Part shown: piece after piece, positions 1 to 7,842 of the stretch
Layout: every line of letters starts with the position of its first letter
Numbering within the stretch: position 1 is the first letter of the stretch
DNA from: Limisphaerales bacterium
GTDB taxonomy: Bacteria; Verrucomicrobiota; Verrucomicrobiia; Limisphaerales; UBA8199
Direction of reading: 5' to 3'
Length of the DNA stretch: 14,810 nt
Assembly (NCBI GenBank): GCA_025356925.1
Contig: JANXQE010000470.1
Span: forward strand, 1 to 14,810
Notes under the pieces: generated by a model
What the model was told of the DNA's origin: nothing
Database searches by the model: none
What the model saw: only the letters and a program-made list of their open reading frames with translations
Made by a program: the position numbers and the translations under genes

Positions 1-2
1 CG

Positions 3-839
3 GCCTTATCGCACTATGTCGAACGGGTGGAACTCGATCCGGCCCGGCTGCAACAATTGGAGGAACGGCTCAACCTGCTGCAATCGCTCAAACGCAAGTA
101 CGGTCCGTCGCTGGTCGAAGTGGTGGCTTTTGGCGAGGAGGCGAGCCGCAAGTTGGCCACACTCGAGCAACGCGACGAGCGATTGGCTCGGATCAACGCC
201 GAGTCGGAGCGGCTTTACCTCGACCTGCTGGAGGCCGGCAAGGTTTTGTCCGCCAAACGACGCAAGCTCCTGCCGCAACTCAGCAAGGCCGTCAGTCAGC
301 AATTGGCTGATCTGGGGTTCAAACAAAGCCGATTCGACAGCACCCTCACCACCGTGGACGATGCTCGGTTCAAGCAACAGTCCGCGCACCCGGCCCTGCA
401 GGGATTGGACACGCTTGAATTCCAATTCGCGCCCAACCCGGGTGAGCCGATTCGACCTTTGCGCGCGATCGCATCCTCCGGCGAGTTGGCTCGTGTGATG
501 CTGGCCCTCAAGACGGTTTTGGCCGCAGAAGATCAAATTCCGGTGCTGGTGTTTGATGAGGTCGATGCCAACGTTGGCGGGGAGACGGCGCACGCGGTGG
601 GCGATAAGATGCGGCAGATCGCGCGCCAACACCAGGTGCTGTGCATCACCCACCTGCCCCAGGTGGCCGCCCCGGCTTCCGCACACTTCCTGGCCAGTAA
701 AGAGGTCCGAGCCGGCCGCACCGTCTCCCGGATCGCGCTCGTGGAAGGCGCGGAGCGCGTCACCGAGGTGGCTCGCATGCTGGGCGGTCAGAGCGATGTC
801 GCGCGCAAGCACGCGGAAGCTCTTCTCAGACACGACTGA
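3..839 (+). CDS. recN: RecN, DNA double-strand-break repair ATPase (C-terminal half, 5' end cut by window)
   Basis: This is the C-terminal 278 residues of RecN, an SMC-like ABC ATPase that acts in recombinational repair of double-strand breaks. The frame is open from the window edge, so the start lies outside; full-length RecN is usually about 550-560 residues. Visible landmarks are the end of the coiled-coil arm with the family block around LKRKYG, an ABC signature region reading ASSGELARVMLAL, a Walker B strand PVLVFDEVDANVGGE, and the H-loop/switch region CITHLPQVAA. Two positions differ from the common RecN form: the signature is SSGE rather than SGGE, and Walker B is followed by ANVGG rather than GISG. 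The catalytic Asp-Glu pair and the switch His are kept, so I expect an active enzyme. The gene ends at TGA and converges with the transporter gene downstream. Identification is firm. Confidence 0.95.
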   Translation, partial: ALSHYVERVELDPARLQQLEERLNLLQSLKRKYGPSLVEVVAFGEEASRKLATLEQRDERLARINAESERLYLDLLEAGKVLSAKRRKLLPQLSKAVSQQLADLGFKQSRFDSTLTTVDDARFKQQSAHPALQGLDTLEFQFAPNPGEPIRPLRAIASSGELARVMLALKTVLAAEDQIPVLVFDEVDANVGGETAHAVGDKMRQIARQHQVLCITHLPQVAAPASAHFLASKEVRAGRTVSRIALVEGAERVTEVARMLGGQSDVARKHAEALLRHD

Positions 840-850
840 ACGGGGATCGG

Positions 851-867
851 AAACGGCGGCCGTTTTT
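851..867 (+). terminator. Possible weak Rho-independent terminator after recN
   Basis: A short hairpin (AAACGG, 3-nt loop CGG, CCGTTT) is followed by two further T residues, giving a run of five Ts, 12 bp after the recN stop. On the minus strand there is no T run, so it would serve recN rather than the converging transporter gene. The stem is only 6 bp, so this is a tentative call. Confidence 0.35.
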
Positions 868-938
868 CTCTCCCGCCCCGCGGATGGAATCTCTGACGGG
901 GACAGTGGGATATCCGCGGAGGGTACGCCCGGGACGTG

Positions 939-2168
939 TCAGAGCGATTCGACCACCAGCGGGGCGGTAGACAATTCCCCGGGGGCGGGCCGGAGGAGCC
1001 GCGCCAGCCAGATGCAGGTGAGCACACACGCCAACGAAATAAAGCCCGCAACGGGGTAGTGGGTAATTTCCTGATTTGGACCCTGGCCGATTATGCGTCC
1101 GCTGCTCCAGGCCGCCAGGCCGCAGGAGAATTGTTGGACGGACGAATTGACGCTCATGAAGCCGCCGCGATAGCGCGATTCAACCGTCGCCGTCATCATC
1201 GCCATTGCTGGAACAAACCGGCCGGACATGCAGATCATGAGAAGCGTCGAAATCGCCAGCGCGACCAGCAAGGGCACCCGCGGGAGATTCGTGAGGGCGA
1301 GCACGGGGATCGACGTGGCAAGCGACATCAGGGTGAAGACGCGGAGTTTTCCGGCGCGATCAGCCCAGCGGCCCACCCAGTTCATGCTGAAGAGGGTGCA
1401 TAATCCGCCGGTCAAATAGATGAACGGCAGTTGCTTCTCAGTCAATCCGACGTTGTACACCATGTAGGTGGCCAGCGTGGGAAAGATGGTGAAGCCGGCC
1501 CAGGTGAGCACCGCCATGAAAAGAAAGGCCAGTTGATGGTTTGGCTCCGTGAGGACGGCCAGCATCCGCGCAACCGGATGCTGGTCATCGGAATGGTCCA
1601 AATGACCGCGCAGGGCGGGCACGAACCGGAAAACCGCTATCAGAATCGGCACGCTGATCCCGGCAATGACGTAAAACGGCACGTGCCAGTTAAAATCGGA
1701 AGCGAGCACGAGCCCCAACGGCACCCCGAAGATCGAAGCGACGGAGAAGGCGGACATCACCAGGCCCATCGCCGCGCCGCGCCGGTGTTCCGGGATGACA
1801 TCGCCGACGATGGCCAGAATCACGGCGCCCGTTACGCCGCCGAAAACGCCGGCAATGGCGCGAGCGGCAACCAGAAGCCGGTAGGTGGGGGCCAGCGCGC
1901 ACAAGAGCGTGCCGGTGGCGAACCCCAGGAAGAGCCAAACGAGGGCGGTCTTGCGATCAAAGCGATCGAGGAAAAACCCTGCGGCGACACCGGAGATTCC
2001 CGCCGCGATGGCGTACGCTGCGACGATCGCGTTGAACTGGGCCGGGCTAATGTGCATGACGCGCATGTCTTGGGGCCCCAGCGGCAGGATGATCAAAAAA
2101 TCGAGGTTTGTGGTAAACTGGATGGCTGCCAGTAGCAGCAACACCAATCGTTCGTTCTGTAGTTTCAA
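939..2168 (-). CDS. MFS transporter, DHA1-like (probable efflux permease)
   Basis: This 409-residue protein is almost entirely hydrophobic and has the spacing of a 12-helix major facilitator. After TM1 (about residues 8-30) the loop between TM2 and TM3 carries the MFS motif A form GFFLDRFDRK (64-73). TM4 has the conserved Arg in ARAIAGVFGG (102-111), and TM5 has a motif-C-like FGVPLG (147-152) typical of antiporters. A charged central loop (about 185-205) separates the two halves. The substrate cannot be told; sugar or drug efflux relatives are the usual annotation of this type. The start is TTG, because an in-frame TGA lies two codons upstream and the next Met (35) would remove TM1. The Shine-Dalgarno sequence is poor. 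The gene points toward recN and lies 263 bp downstream of the DUF1501 gene on the same strand, so it probably has its own promoter. Confidence 0.87.
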   Translation of the reverse strand: MKLQNERLVLLLLAAIQFTTNLDFLIILPLGPQDMRVMHISPAQFNAIVAAYAIAAGISGVAAGFFLDRFDRKTALVWLFLGFATGTLLCALAPTYRLLVAARAIAGVFGGVTGAVILAIVGDVIPEHRRGAAMGLVMSAFSVASIFGVPLGLVLASDFNWHVPFYVIAGISVPILIAVFRFVPALRGHLDHSDDQHPVARMLAVLTEPNHQLAFLFMAVLTWAGFTIFPTLATYMVYNVGLTEKQLPFIYLTGGLCTLFSMNWVGRWADRAGKLRVFTLMSLATSIPVLALTNLPRVPLLVALAISTLLMICMSGRFVPAMAMMTATVESRYRGGFMSVNSSVQQFSCGLAAWSSGRIIGQGPNQEITHYPVAGFISLACVLTCIWLARLLRPAPGELSTAPLVVESL

Positions 2169-2431
2169 TGCTCAAAATTCCAGGTTCCGTGCTTGACCGT
2201 AACGCCTCGGGTTGAGGGCGTTTCGTGCGGTTGCAGTTTTGGGCGCAAGGCCCAAGGCCGAAAACCTAGCACGGAATCGCCGAGGCGCGAGTGGAAAACT
2301 GAGCTTTGGCGTGAGCGTGAGACTACTCCCAAATCGAAGTGTGATTTCGCCTTTTCTCGTGAATAGATGGAGCCGTGGCCAAGCTTGTTCTGGGTTCAGT
2401 GGAATTCTCGCGCACTGACCTGGAACAATAG
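2169..2431. repeat. Intergenic region with several inverted repeats
   Basis: This gap between the DUF1501 stop and the transporter start shows no plausible gene. It holds a compact hairpin (TTGGGC, 5-nt loop, GCCCAA; 2239-2255). It also holds two longer-range inverted pairs: TTCCGTGCT (2185-2193) with AGCACGGAA (2268-2276), and CGCCTCGG (2203-2210) with CCGAGGCG (2280-2287). The pairs interlock rather than nest. A 13-nt string AAGGCCGAAAACC (2254-2266) recurs exactly at 6696-6708. Function is unknown; it could be leader RNA of the transporter gene or a decayed dispersed repeat. Confidence 0.5.
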
Positions 2432-3880
2432 TTAAGCAAGTATGCCTCTGACGATCTGGCCGTGCACGTCGGTGAGGCGAAAGTCGCGTCCTTGAAGGCG
2501 GAAGGTGAGTTTCTCATGGTTAAAGCCCAGCAGGTGCAGGATCGTGGCCTGCAAATCGTGGACATGGACCGGGTCTTTCGTGATGGCAAAGCCCAGTTCA
2601 CCCGTCTCGCCGTAGCTGATCCCGGGCTGTATTCCGCCGCCGGCCAAAAAGACCGTGAAGCAATCGGGATAATGGTCGCGTCCGAGCATGTTGCTTCCGG
2701 CTGTGCGGCCCTCGCGGAAAGGGGTCCGGCCGAACTCCCCGCCCCAGACAACGAGAGTTTCATCCAGTAAACCTCGCTGGCGGAGGTCGCGGATAAGCGC
2801 GGCGACCGGGCGATCCATCCGCGCACACTTGCTGGTGAGGCCGCCGCGGATATCTTCACGCTCATTGGTGCCGTGAAAATCCCAGCCCCAATCGAAGAGC
2901 TGCACAAAACGAACGCCCTTTTCGAGCAGGCGCCGCGCGAGCACGCAATTATTGGCAAAACTCGCTTCGGTTGGGGTGGCTCCGTATTCCTCGAGGATTT
3001 CCTTCGGCTCGCGAGAAATGTCCATGACGTCCGGGACGGAAACCTGCATGCGGTAAGCCAGTTCATATTGGGCGATGCGGGTAGTGGTCTCCGGATGGCC
3101 CAGATCGGCCGCTTGCGCTTCGTTGAGGTCGCGGAGCACGTCGAGAGTTTGGCGGCGCATGGCGCGGTCCATTCCCGCCGGATCGGAGGCATCCAGGACC
3201 GGGTTTCCTTTGGACCGGCACTGAACCCCTTGGAATACCGAAGGCAGGAAGCCGCTTCCCCAAGCGCTGGGGCCTGCGCTCGGTTGGGTGCCACTCGAGA
3301 TCATCACGACGAATCCGGGCAAGTTCTGGTTTTCGGTGCCCAGCCCATAGGTCACCCATGAACCCATCGAGGGACGCCCTTGCCTTGCGGAGCCGGTAAA
3401 GAGCAGCAACTCGGCCGGCGTGTGGTTGAATTGATCCGTGTTCATGGAACGGATCACACACAACTCGTCCGCCACCTCGGCCAGATGCGGAATGGCATCG
3501 GACATCCAGATGCCGCTCTGGCCATGGCGTGAGAACTGGCGGGGCGTGCCCATGAGCTTGGGCACTCCGGTCGTGAAGGCGAACCGTTTTCCCTTCAGAA
3601 ACTCATCCGGACAGGGTTTGTCGTTCCATTCCACCAGGTCGGGCTTGTAATCGAACAAATCCAGGTTAGGCGGCCCGCCGGACATGTGCAGGTAAATGAC
3701 CCGTTTTACCTTCGGCGGATAATGCGGATTGCGCGGAGCCAGCGGATTGAGCGTTCGGGCGGCGGCGGTCGCCGACTCGGCCATGCTCGCGAGGGCGATC
3801 GATCCCAAGCAGAATTTCCCGGCGTTTCGCAGAAAACTGCGGCGGGTGAGTTCCTGTAAAAGCTCAAGCTTGGGATCCAT
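2432..3880 (-). CDS. DUF1501 family protein, Tat-exported
   Basis: This 482-residue protein belongs to the DUF1501 family, whose members adopt an alkaline-phosphatase/sulfatase-like fold and are very numerous in Planctomycetes and Verrucomicrobia. The N-terminus carries a twin-arginine signal, TRRSFLRNAGKF at about residues 12-23, followed by a small-residue stretch, so export as a folded protein is expected. Family landmarks seen are YLHMSGGPPNLDLFDYKP near the mature N-terminus, SDAIPHLAEVADELCVIRSM, QLFDWGWDFHGTNE, VVWGGEFGRTPF, GRDHYPDCFTVFLAGGGI and a C-terminal HDLQATILHLLGFNHEKLT. Length is typical. The ATG at 3880 has AGGA 6-9 nt upstream. It starts 27 bp after the cytochrome/DUF1549/DUF1553 gene and is almost certainly cotranscribed with it. 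The biochemical role is not established; partnership with the cytochrome protein in polysaccharide or sulfated-substrate use is often proposed but is inference here. Confidence 0.93.
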   Translation of the reverse strand: MDPKLELLQELTRRSFLRNAGKFCLGSIALASMAESATAAARTLNPLAPRNPHYPPKVKRVIYLHMSGGPPNLDLFDYKPDLVEWNDKPCPDEFLKGKRFAFTTGVPKLMGTPRQFSRHGQSGIWMSDAIPHLAEVADELCVIRSMNTDQFNHTPAELLLFTGSARQGRPSMGSWVTYGLGTENQNLPGFVVMISSGTQPSAGPSAWGSGFLPSVFQGVQCRSKGNPVLDASDPAGMDRAMRRQTLDVLRDLNEAQAADLGHPETTTRIAQYELAYRMQVSVPDVMDISREPKEILEEYGATPTEASFANNCVLARRLLEKGVRFVQLFDWGWDFHGTNEREDIRGGLTSKCARMDRPVAALIRDLRQRGLLDETLVVWGGEFGRTPFREGRTAGSNMLGRDHYPDCFTVFLAGGGIQPGISYGETGELGFAITKDPVHVHDLQATILHLLGFNHEKLTFRLQGRDFRLTDVHGQIVRGILA

Positions 3881-3907
3881 TGTGGTTCCTATTCGTTGTC
3901 AATCCAA

Positions 3908-6547
3908 TCATGGTCGCATCAAAGTTTCGTCGAGGTTCAACAGCACGTTTCCCACCGTGGTCCACGCCGCTAGCGCCGGAAGGTCGGCGCCTTCCGGCGC
4001 CGGCCCGAGCGGATCCGTGGCCAGATGTTCGGCTTTTTCAGGTTGGCCCTCGTATTCCGAGCGCGCGGCTTTGTAGAACTCGAGCAACCTGGTGAGCTCA
4101 CGCTCGCGCGGCGCGTGGGCTAGGCACAACCGAAACCCAAAAATTGCTTTATCGGCGGAGGATCCGCTTGCCTGCTCCATGCGACGACCGAGTGCCTGGG
4201 CCGCCTCGATGTAAACCGGATCGTTCAACGTGACCAGCGCCTGGAGGGGAGTGTTGCTCCGCGGACGGCGCAGAGCGCAGACTTCCCGGTTTGGAGCATC
4301 AAACGTCGACAGGGAAGGGTAGGGATTCGTGCGCCGCCACTCCACGTACACCGCCCGCCGGTAACGGTCTTCTCCTTCGCTGGTCTTCCAATCCAATGAC
4401 CCTCCAAAGGCCGCAGTCAGCCCTGACGAGGGTTGCGGGGGCCGCACAGGCGGCCCGAACATTTTCCCGCTGAGCAAACCGCTGACGAACAGGGCCTGGT
4501 CCCGCACCTCTTCCGCCGTCATCCGGAACCGCGGGCCGCGCGCCAACAGCAGGTTGTCCGGGTCCCGCTCCAACAGTTCGGGAGTGACCCGTGACGATTG
4601 GCAGTAAGTGGCCGAAGTGACCATGAGCTTCAATAAGGCTTTCACATTCCATCCGCTGCTCACAAACTCGCTGGCCAGCCAGTCCAGCAGCTCCGGGTGG
4701 GTCGGCAAGTCCCCCTGCGACCCGAAATCCTCACTGGTCCGCACGATGCCGATGCCGAAGATCTGCTCCCAAAACCGATTGGCCGTAACCCGGCCGGTCA
4801 GCGGGTTATTTTCATCCACCAGCCAATACGCGAGGGCTAGCCGGTTTGGCGGCGTTCCTCCAGGCAACGGATGAAAAATCGCGGGAACGGCCTCGGTGAC
4901 TTCTTCGCCCAACGCGAGGAAATTGCCTCGCAACTGAACATGGGTCTTGCGCCGTTTTTCGCCTTCCAGATCCCGCATCACCGGCACCGTGTTCGGCTTG
5001 ATGGCGTCGATCTCGCTCTGCAATTGGGCATAGCGATCCTGCTGGGGCCTAAGCTCCGGGGCAACGTGACTGCGATACCAGGTGCTCAGGATTGCTTGCT
5101 GGTCGTCGGTGAGCACAGGGGACGGTTGCTGGATCAATTCAAGAATCGCCGGCGGCGGGTTGGCATACTGAGCTGTCTCCTCTGCTGACGTCAGGGGTCG
5201 GGACACGCGCTCGAGGGCGTACTGCCAAAGAAGTGCCAGCGGAAATTCCGCCTCCCAGTCCCGCAGTTGCGCGAGCGACTCCGGGGTCAACAACCCGAAG
5301 TTTTGCTCGAGTTGCCACGATTCCGCCTGGGCGCGCGCGAGTTGCTCCTTTTGCGCGGGCGTATAAAGCTTTTTGATCGGCATTTCATCCGAACGATCCG
5401 CGTCCTGGGTGTTATTCAAGATCGCGAAGAGCCGGAAGTATTCCTGCTGCGAGAAGGGATCATACTTGTGATGATGACACTGGGCGCACGCCATGGATGT
5501 GCCCATCCAGACTGCCATGGTCGTGTTCACGCGGTCGACCACGGCCGCGTTGCGAAACTCTTCGTCATCGGTTCCGCCCTCGTTGTTAGTCATGGTGTTT
5601 CGGTGGAACGCCGTCGCCACGCGATCCTCGTCCGTGGGGTCCGGGAACAAATCGCCGGCAAGCTGTTCGATCGTAAACCGGTTGAAGGGCTTATTGGCGT
5701 TGAGCGATCGGATGACATAATCCCGAAAAGCCCAAATATTGCGAGGGGGATCATCCGCATATCCGGCTGAGTCGGCATAACGCGCCAGGTCGAGCCACAT
5801 GCGCGCCCAGTGTTCACCGAAGGTTTCCTGCTGGAGCAGATGGTCGACGAGTCGCTCGTACGCGGCGGGGTTGGGGTCTTTCACAAAAGCGTCCACTTCG
5901 GCGGGTGTCGGTGGCAGTCCGGTCAGGTCCAGAGAGACCCGGCGGATCAGGGTATAACGGTCAGCCGGCGCGGACGGCTGCAACCTTTCGCGTTCGAGCC
6001 GCGACAGGATGAACCGATCGATCTCGTTGTGCGGCCAGTTTTCGTCTCGCAGTTTTGGCAACGCCGGTCGCACCGGCCTCACGTAAGCCCAATGCGGGGC
6101 GTAGACGGCACCTTTCCCGATCCACAGGCGCAGGGCGGCGATTTGCGCCGCGGCGAGCTTTTTGCCGGTGGATTTCGGGGGCATTCGTTTCTCGGGATCG
6201 CTCGTAGTGATGCGCGATACCAGCTCACTCTTTTCCGGCGCGCCGGGCGCAATCGCGATGCGTCCGGATTTTGCGGGTTTCAGCGCTTCCGTCCGCAGGT
6301 CAAACCGCAGGCTGGACTTTCGAGCGCCGTCATCGGGGCTATGACATTTGTAGCAGTTCTCACTCAGGATGGGCCTGATAACGCGATTGAAATCGATGTC
6401 TGGGGGCGGGGCGGAGCCCGGTTCGCCGGCTTCGGACGAGTTTCCGGTCGTGAGGAGGGCCGCCACACCCAAGAATCGCACCGCCTGGCGGACCGTCACT
6501 GCGAAAGCCCGGGGAGTCCAGCGGGGATAACCAATTGCGCAATTCAT
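3908..6547 (-). CDS. Planctomycete-type cytochrome protein with PSCyt1, DUF1549 (PSCyt2) and DUF1553 (PSD1) domains
   Basis: This 879-residue exported protein has the three-domain order typical of PVC bacteria. A weak Sec-like hydrophobic segment lies at about residues 22-33. The PSCyt1 cytochrome c domain (about 50-150) has a heme motif CYKCH (65-69) and a candidate distal Met in RMPP (122). DUF1549 spans about 172-385 and contains TNNEGGTDDEEFRNAAVVD and a second heme-type motif CAQCH (354-358). DUF1553 spans about 570-835, with NPLTGRVTANRFWEQIFG and GDLPTHPELLDWLASEF. Both CxxCH sites suggest covalent heme and periplasmic electron transfer. The ATG at 6547 is the longest start; in-frame GTG codons at about residues 17 and 23 would give a more normal signal peptide, and no strong ribosome site decides between them. 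The gene is followed after 27 bp by the DUF1501 gene. The electron donor, acceptor and substrate are unknown. Confidence 0.92.
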   Translation of the reverse strand: MNCAIGYPRWTPRAFAVTVRQAVRFLGVAALLTTGNSSEAGEPGSAPPPDIDFNRVIRPILSENCYKCHSPDDGARKSSLRFDLRTEALKPAKSGRIAIAPGAPEKSELVSRITTSDPEKRMPPKSTGKKLAAAQIAALRLWIGKGAVYAPHWAYVRPVRPALPKLRDENWPHNEIDRFILSRLERERLQPSAPADRYTLIRRVSLDLTGLPPTPAEVDAFVKDPNPAAYERLVDHLLQQETFGEHWARMWLDLARYADSAGYADDPPRNIWAFRDYVIRSLNANKPFNRFTIEQLAGDLFPDPTDEDRVATAFHRNTMTNNEGGTDDEEFRNAAVVDRVNTTMAVWMGTSMACAQCHHHKYDPFSQQEYFRLFAILNNTQDADRSDEMPIKKLYTPAQKEQLARAQAESWQLEQNFGLLTPESLAQLRDWEAEFPLALLWQYALERVSRPLTSAEETAQYANPPPAILELIQQPSPVLTDDQQAILSTWYRSHVAPELRPQQDRYAQLQSEIDAIKPNTVPVMRDLEGEKRRKTHVQLRGNFLALGEEVTEAVPAIFHPLPGGTPPNRLALAYWLVDENNPLTGRVTANRFWEQIFGIGIVRTSEDFGSQGDLPTHPELLDWLASEFVSSGWNVKALLKLMVTSATYCQSSRVTPELLERDPDNLLLARGPRFRMTAEEVRDQALFVSGLLSGKMFGPPVRPPQPSSGLTAAFGGSLDWKTSEGEDRYRRAVYVEWRRTNPYPSLSTFDAPNREVCALRRPRSNTPLQALVTLNDPVYIEAAQALGRRMEQASGSSADKAIFGFRLCLAHAPRERELTRLLEFYKAARSEYEGQPEKAEHLATDPLGPAPEGADLPALAAWTTVGNVLLNLDETLMRP

Positions 6548-6598
6548 GTCACAGCAGGCGACTAATAATCTCCGCTTCCTGGACTAATAGGTCAAGCA

Positions 6599-6708
6599 CC
6601 GCTTTGCGGCGCTGCCAGGAGGGTCAGGGGCGCTCGAGCCCCGGTTTAGGAACGGAGAGGCTAGGGCGCCCCTGAAATCCGAAGGCCGAACTCCGAAGGC
6701 CGAAAACC
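6599..6708. repeat. Intergenic inverted repeat and tandem duplication
   Basis: Between the RCC1-type gene and the cytochrome gene is an inverted repeat with perfect 10-bp arms, TCAGGGGCGC (6624-6633) and GCGCCCCTGA (6666-6675). Inside it, AGCC/GGCT can extend the stem across a symmetric 3x3 internal loop. A small hairpin CCGC-TTT-GCGG sits at 6599-6609. Just to the right is a direct duplication of a 14-bp unit, TCCGAAGGCCGAAC then TCCGAAGGCCGAAA (6678-6705). No T run follows the large stem in either direction, so it is not a classic intrinsic terminator. It resembles REP-type intergenic elements, but that is inference. Confidence 0.6.
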
Positions 6709-6757
6709 ACAGAAGGATTGGGGTTGACCTGGTGTCTCTACTCTGGTCGGGCGGTCG

Positions 6758-7795
6758 TTACTTGGCCAAACCGGGGTTTCTGCGAGCCGGATTTGTGTTA
6801 TCCTGGACGAGGGCCATGCTATGGTTGCCGCGAGCGGCGATGGCTACTACATTGGCCAAGCTGGCCGTAACAGTGGCTTGGCCGGCCGTGTTGAATCCCC
6901 AGGTGACCACCCGGCCATCTTTTTTGAGCGCCAGCGTGTGATAATCGCCGGTGGCAATGGCGACCACGTTGTTCAGACCCGTTGGCACGCTGGTTTGGGC
7001 AAGTCCGTAAGTGCCCCACGAGACGACCGTCCCGTTGCGGAGCAGGGCCACGCTGTGAAAGCCACCGGCAGCAATGGCGACGACCTGGCCCAGACCAACC
7101 GGGACCGTCGTTTGTCCCTGCCGATTGTCTCCCCAGGCGACGACCTTGCCCTCGGCTGTGAGCGCCAGGCTGTGGTACATTCCCCCTGCGATTGCCACCA
7201 CGTTGCCCAGGCCGAGAGGGACGTCGCATTGGCCATTCAAATTAAGTCCCCAGGCGCAGACCTTTCCTTCACTGGTTAGCGCGAGGCTGTGGACCGCGCC
7301 CGCGGCGATCGCGACCACCGGGCCCAAACCGGGCGGAACGGCACATTGGCCATAATCCCCCGGTTGGCCCGAACCCGGTCCCCAGCCGACCACAGTCCCC
7401 TCGCGCGTCAGCGCCAGAGTGTGAATGTTTCCCGCGGCAACTTCGACCGCTGGACAGCGTTTGAGAAGCTCCGGAACGCTGGTCTGCCCAAAACGATTGT
7501 CACCCCAAGCCAGGACACTTCCGTCCCCATTCAGCGCGACGCTGTGGAAATCTCCGGACGAGATCTGCAGGACGCCAGGACCCCGCGCGGCGGCCGGGTC
7601 GATCGTGACGGTCACGTCGTAGTCTATATCGCCCCACGACACGATGCGATTGACTGGGCGGTTGTCGGAAATCGAACCGCACAAAGCTGCCTGCGCCGTC
7701 ACCAAGCCCAGAGCCAGCCGGAAAAGCAGTCCGTTCGAACCTGACAAAAGCTGCGAGACGTTCTTCATAATTAGACCGGTCGAGTACCAACTCAT
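6758..7795 (-). CDS. Secreted RCC1-repeat (seven-bladed propeller-like) protein
   Basis: From the chosen start this is a 345-residue protein. It has an N-terminal export signal (hydrophobic LLFRLALGLVTAQAALCG at about residues 22-39) and then six full RCC1-type repeats plus a partial one. Each repeat has the pattern G-x-x-H-S/T-x-A-L, then a Gly, V-x-x-WG, N-x-x-GQ, T/C-x-VP, as in AGGMYHSLALTAEGKVVAWG. RCC1 repeats build a beta-propeller; in PVC bacteria such proteins are usually extracellular and of unknown ligand. The frame stays open to a farther upstream codon (7909), but the ATG at 7795 has an excellent AGGAGAG site 5 nt upstream, so I prefer it; the ATG at 7768 is a weaker alternative. 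No PEP-CTERM or other sorting tail is visible; the protein ends soon after the last half repeat. The gene is divergent from the pyrophosphatase gene. Confidence 0.87.
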   Translation of the reverse strand: MSWYSTGLIMKNVSQLLSGSNGLLFRLALGLVTAQAALCGSISDNRPVNRIVSWGDIDYDVTVTIDPAAARGPGVLQISSGDFHSVALNGDGSVLAWGDNRFGQTSVPELLKRCPAVEVAAGNIHTLALTREGTVVGWGPGSGQPGDYGQCAVPPGLGPVVAIAAGAVHSLALTSEGKVCAWGLNLNGQCDVPLGLGNVVAIAGGMYHSLALTAEGKVVAWGDNRQGQTTVPVGLGQVVAIAAGGFHSVALLRNGTVVSWGTYGLAQTSVPTGLNNVVAIATGDYHTLALKKDGRVVTWGFNTAGQATVTASLANVVAIAARGNHSMALVQDNTNPARRNPGLAK

Positions 7796-7800
7796 CCAGT

Positions 7801-7807
7801 CTCTCCT
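7801..7807 (-). promoter_or_regulatory. Ribosome binding site deciding the RCC1-type gene start
   Basis: AGGAGAG on the minus strand ends 5 nt before the ATG at 7795. The other in-frame starts (7909 and 7768) have no comparable site at a proper distance. A 6-bp hairpin with a tetraloop (GTTGGC-GGGA-GCCAAC on the minus strand, 7809-7824) lies immediately upstream and could influence access to the site. Confidence 0.7.
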
Positions 7808-7842
7808 GGTTGGCTCCCGCCAACAATGGGGTATCCTACTAA

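Noticed and set aside
6..833. Long minus-strand frame opposite recN
   Set aside because: Antisense shadow of a clear RecN coding frame; the product resembles no family.
1431..2135. Long plus-strand frame opposite the transporter
   Set aside because: Highly charged, low-complexity antisense translation of membrane-helix codons; not a real protein.
2323..3294. 323-residue minus-strand frame overlapping the DUF1501 gene
   Set aside because: Alternative frame within a gene whose DUF1501 motifs are complete; Ser/Arg-rich shadow.
5810..6565. 251-residue plus-strand frame opposite the cytochrome gene
   Set aside because: Antisense to a well-supported DUF1549 region and without recognisable motifs.
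6819..7500. Periodic DNA similarity that could suggest a CRISPR or satellite array
   Set aside because: The period comes from RCC1 protein repeats; units are diverged at DNA level and lie in an open frame.
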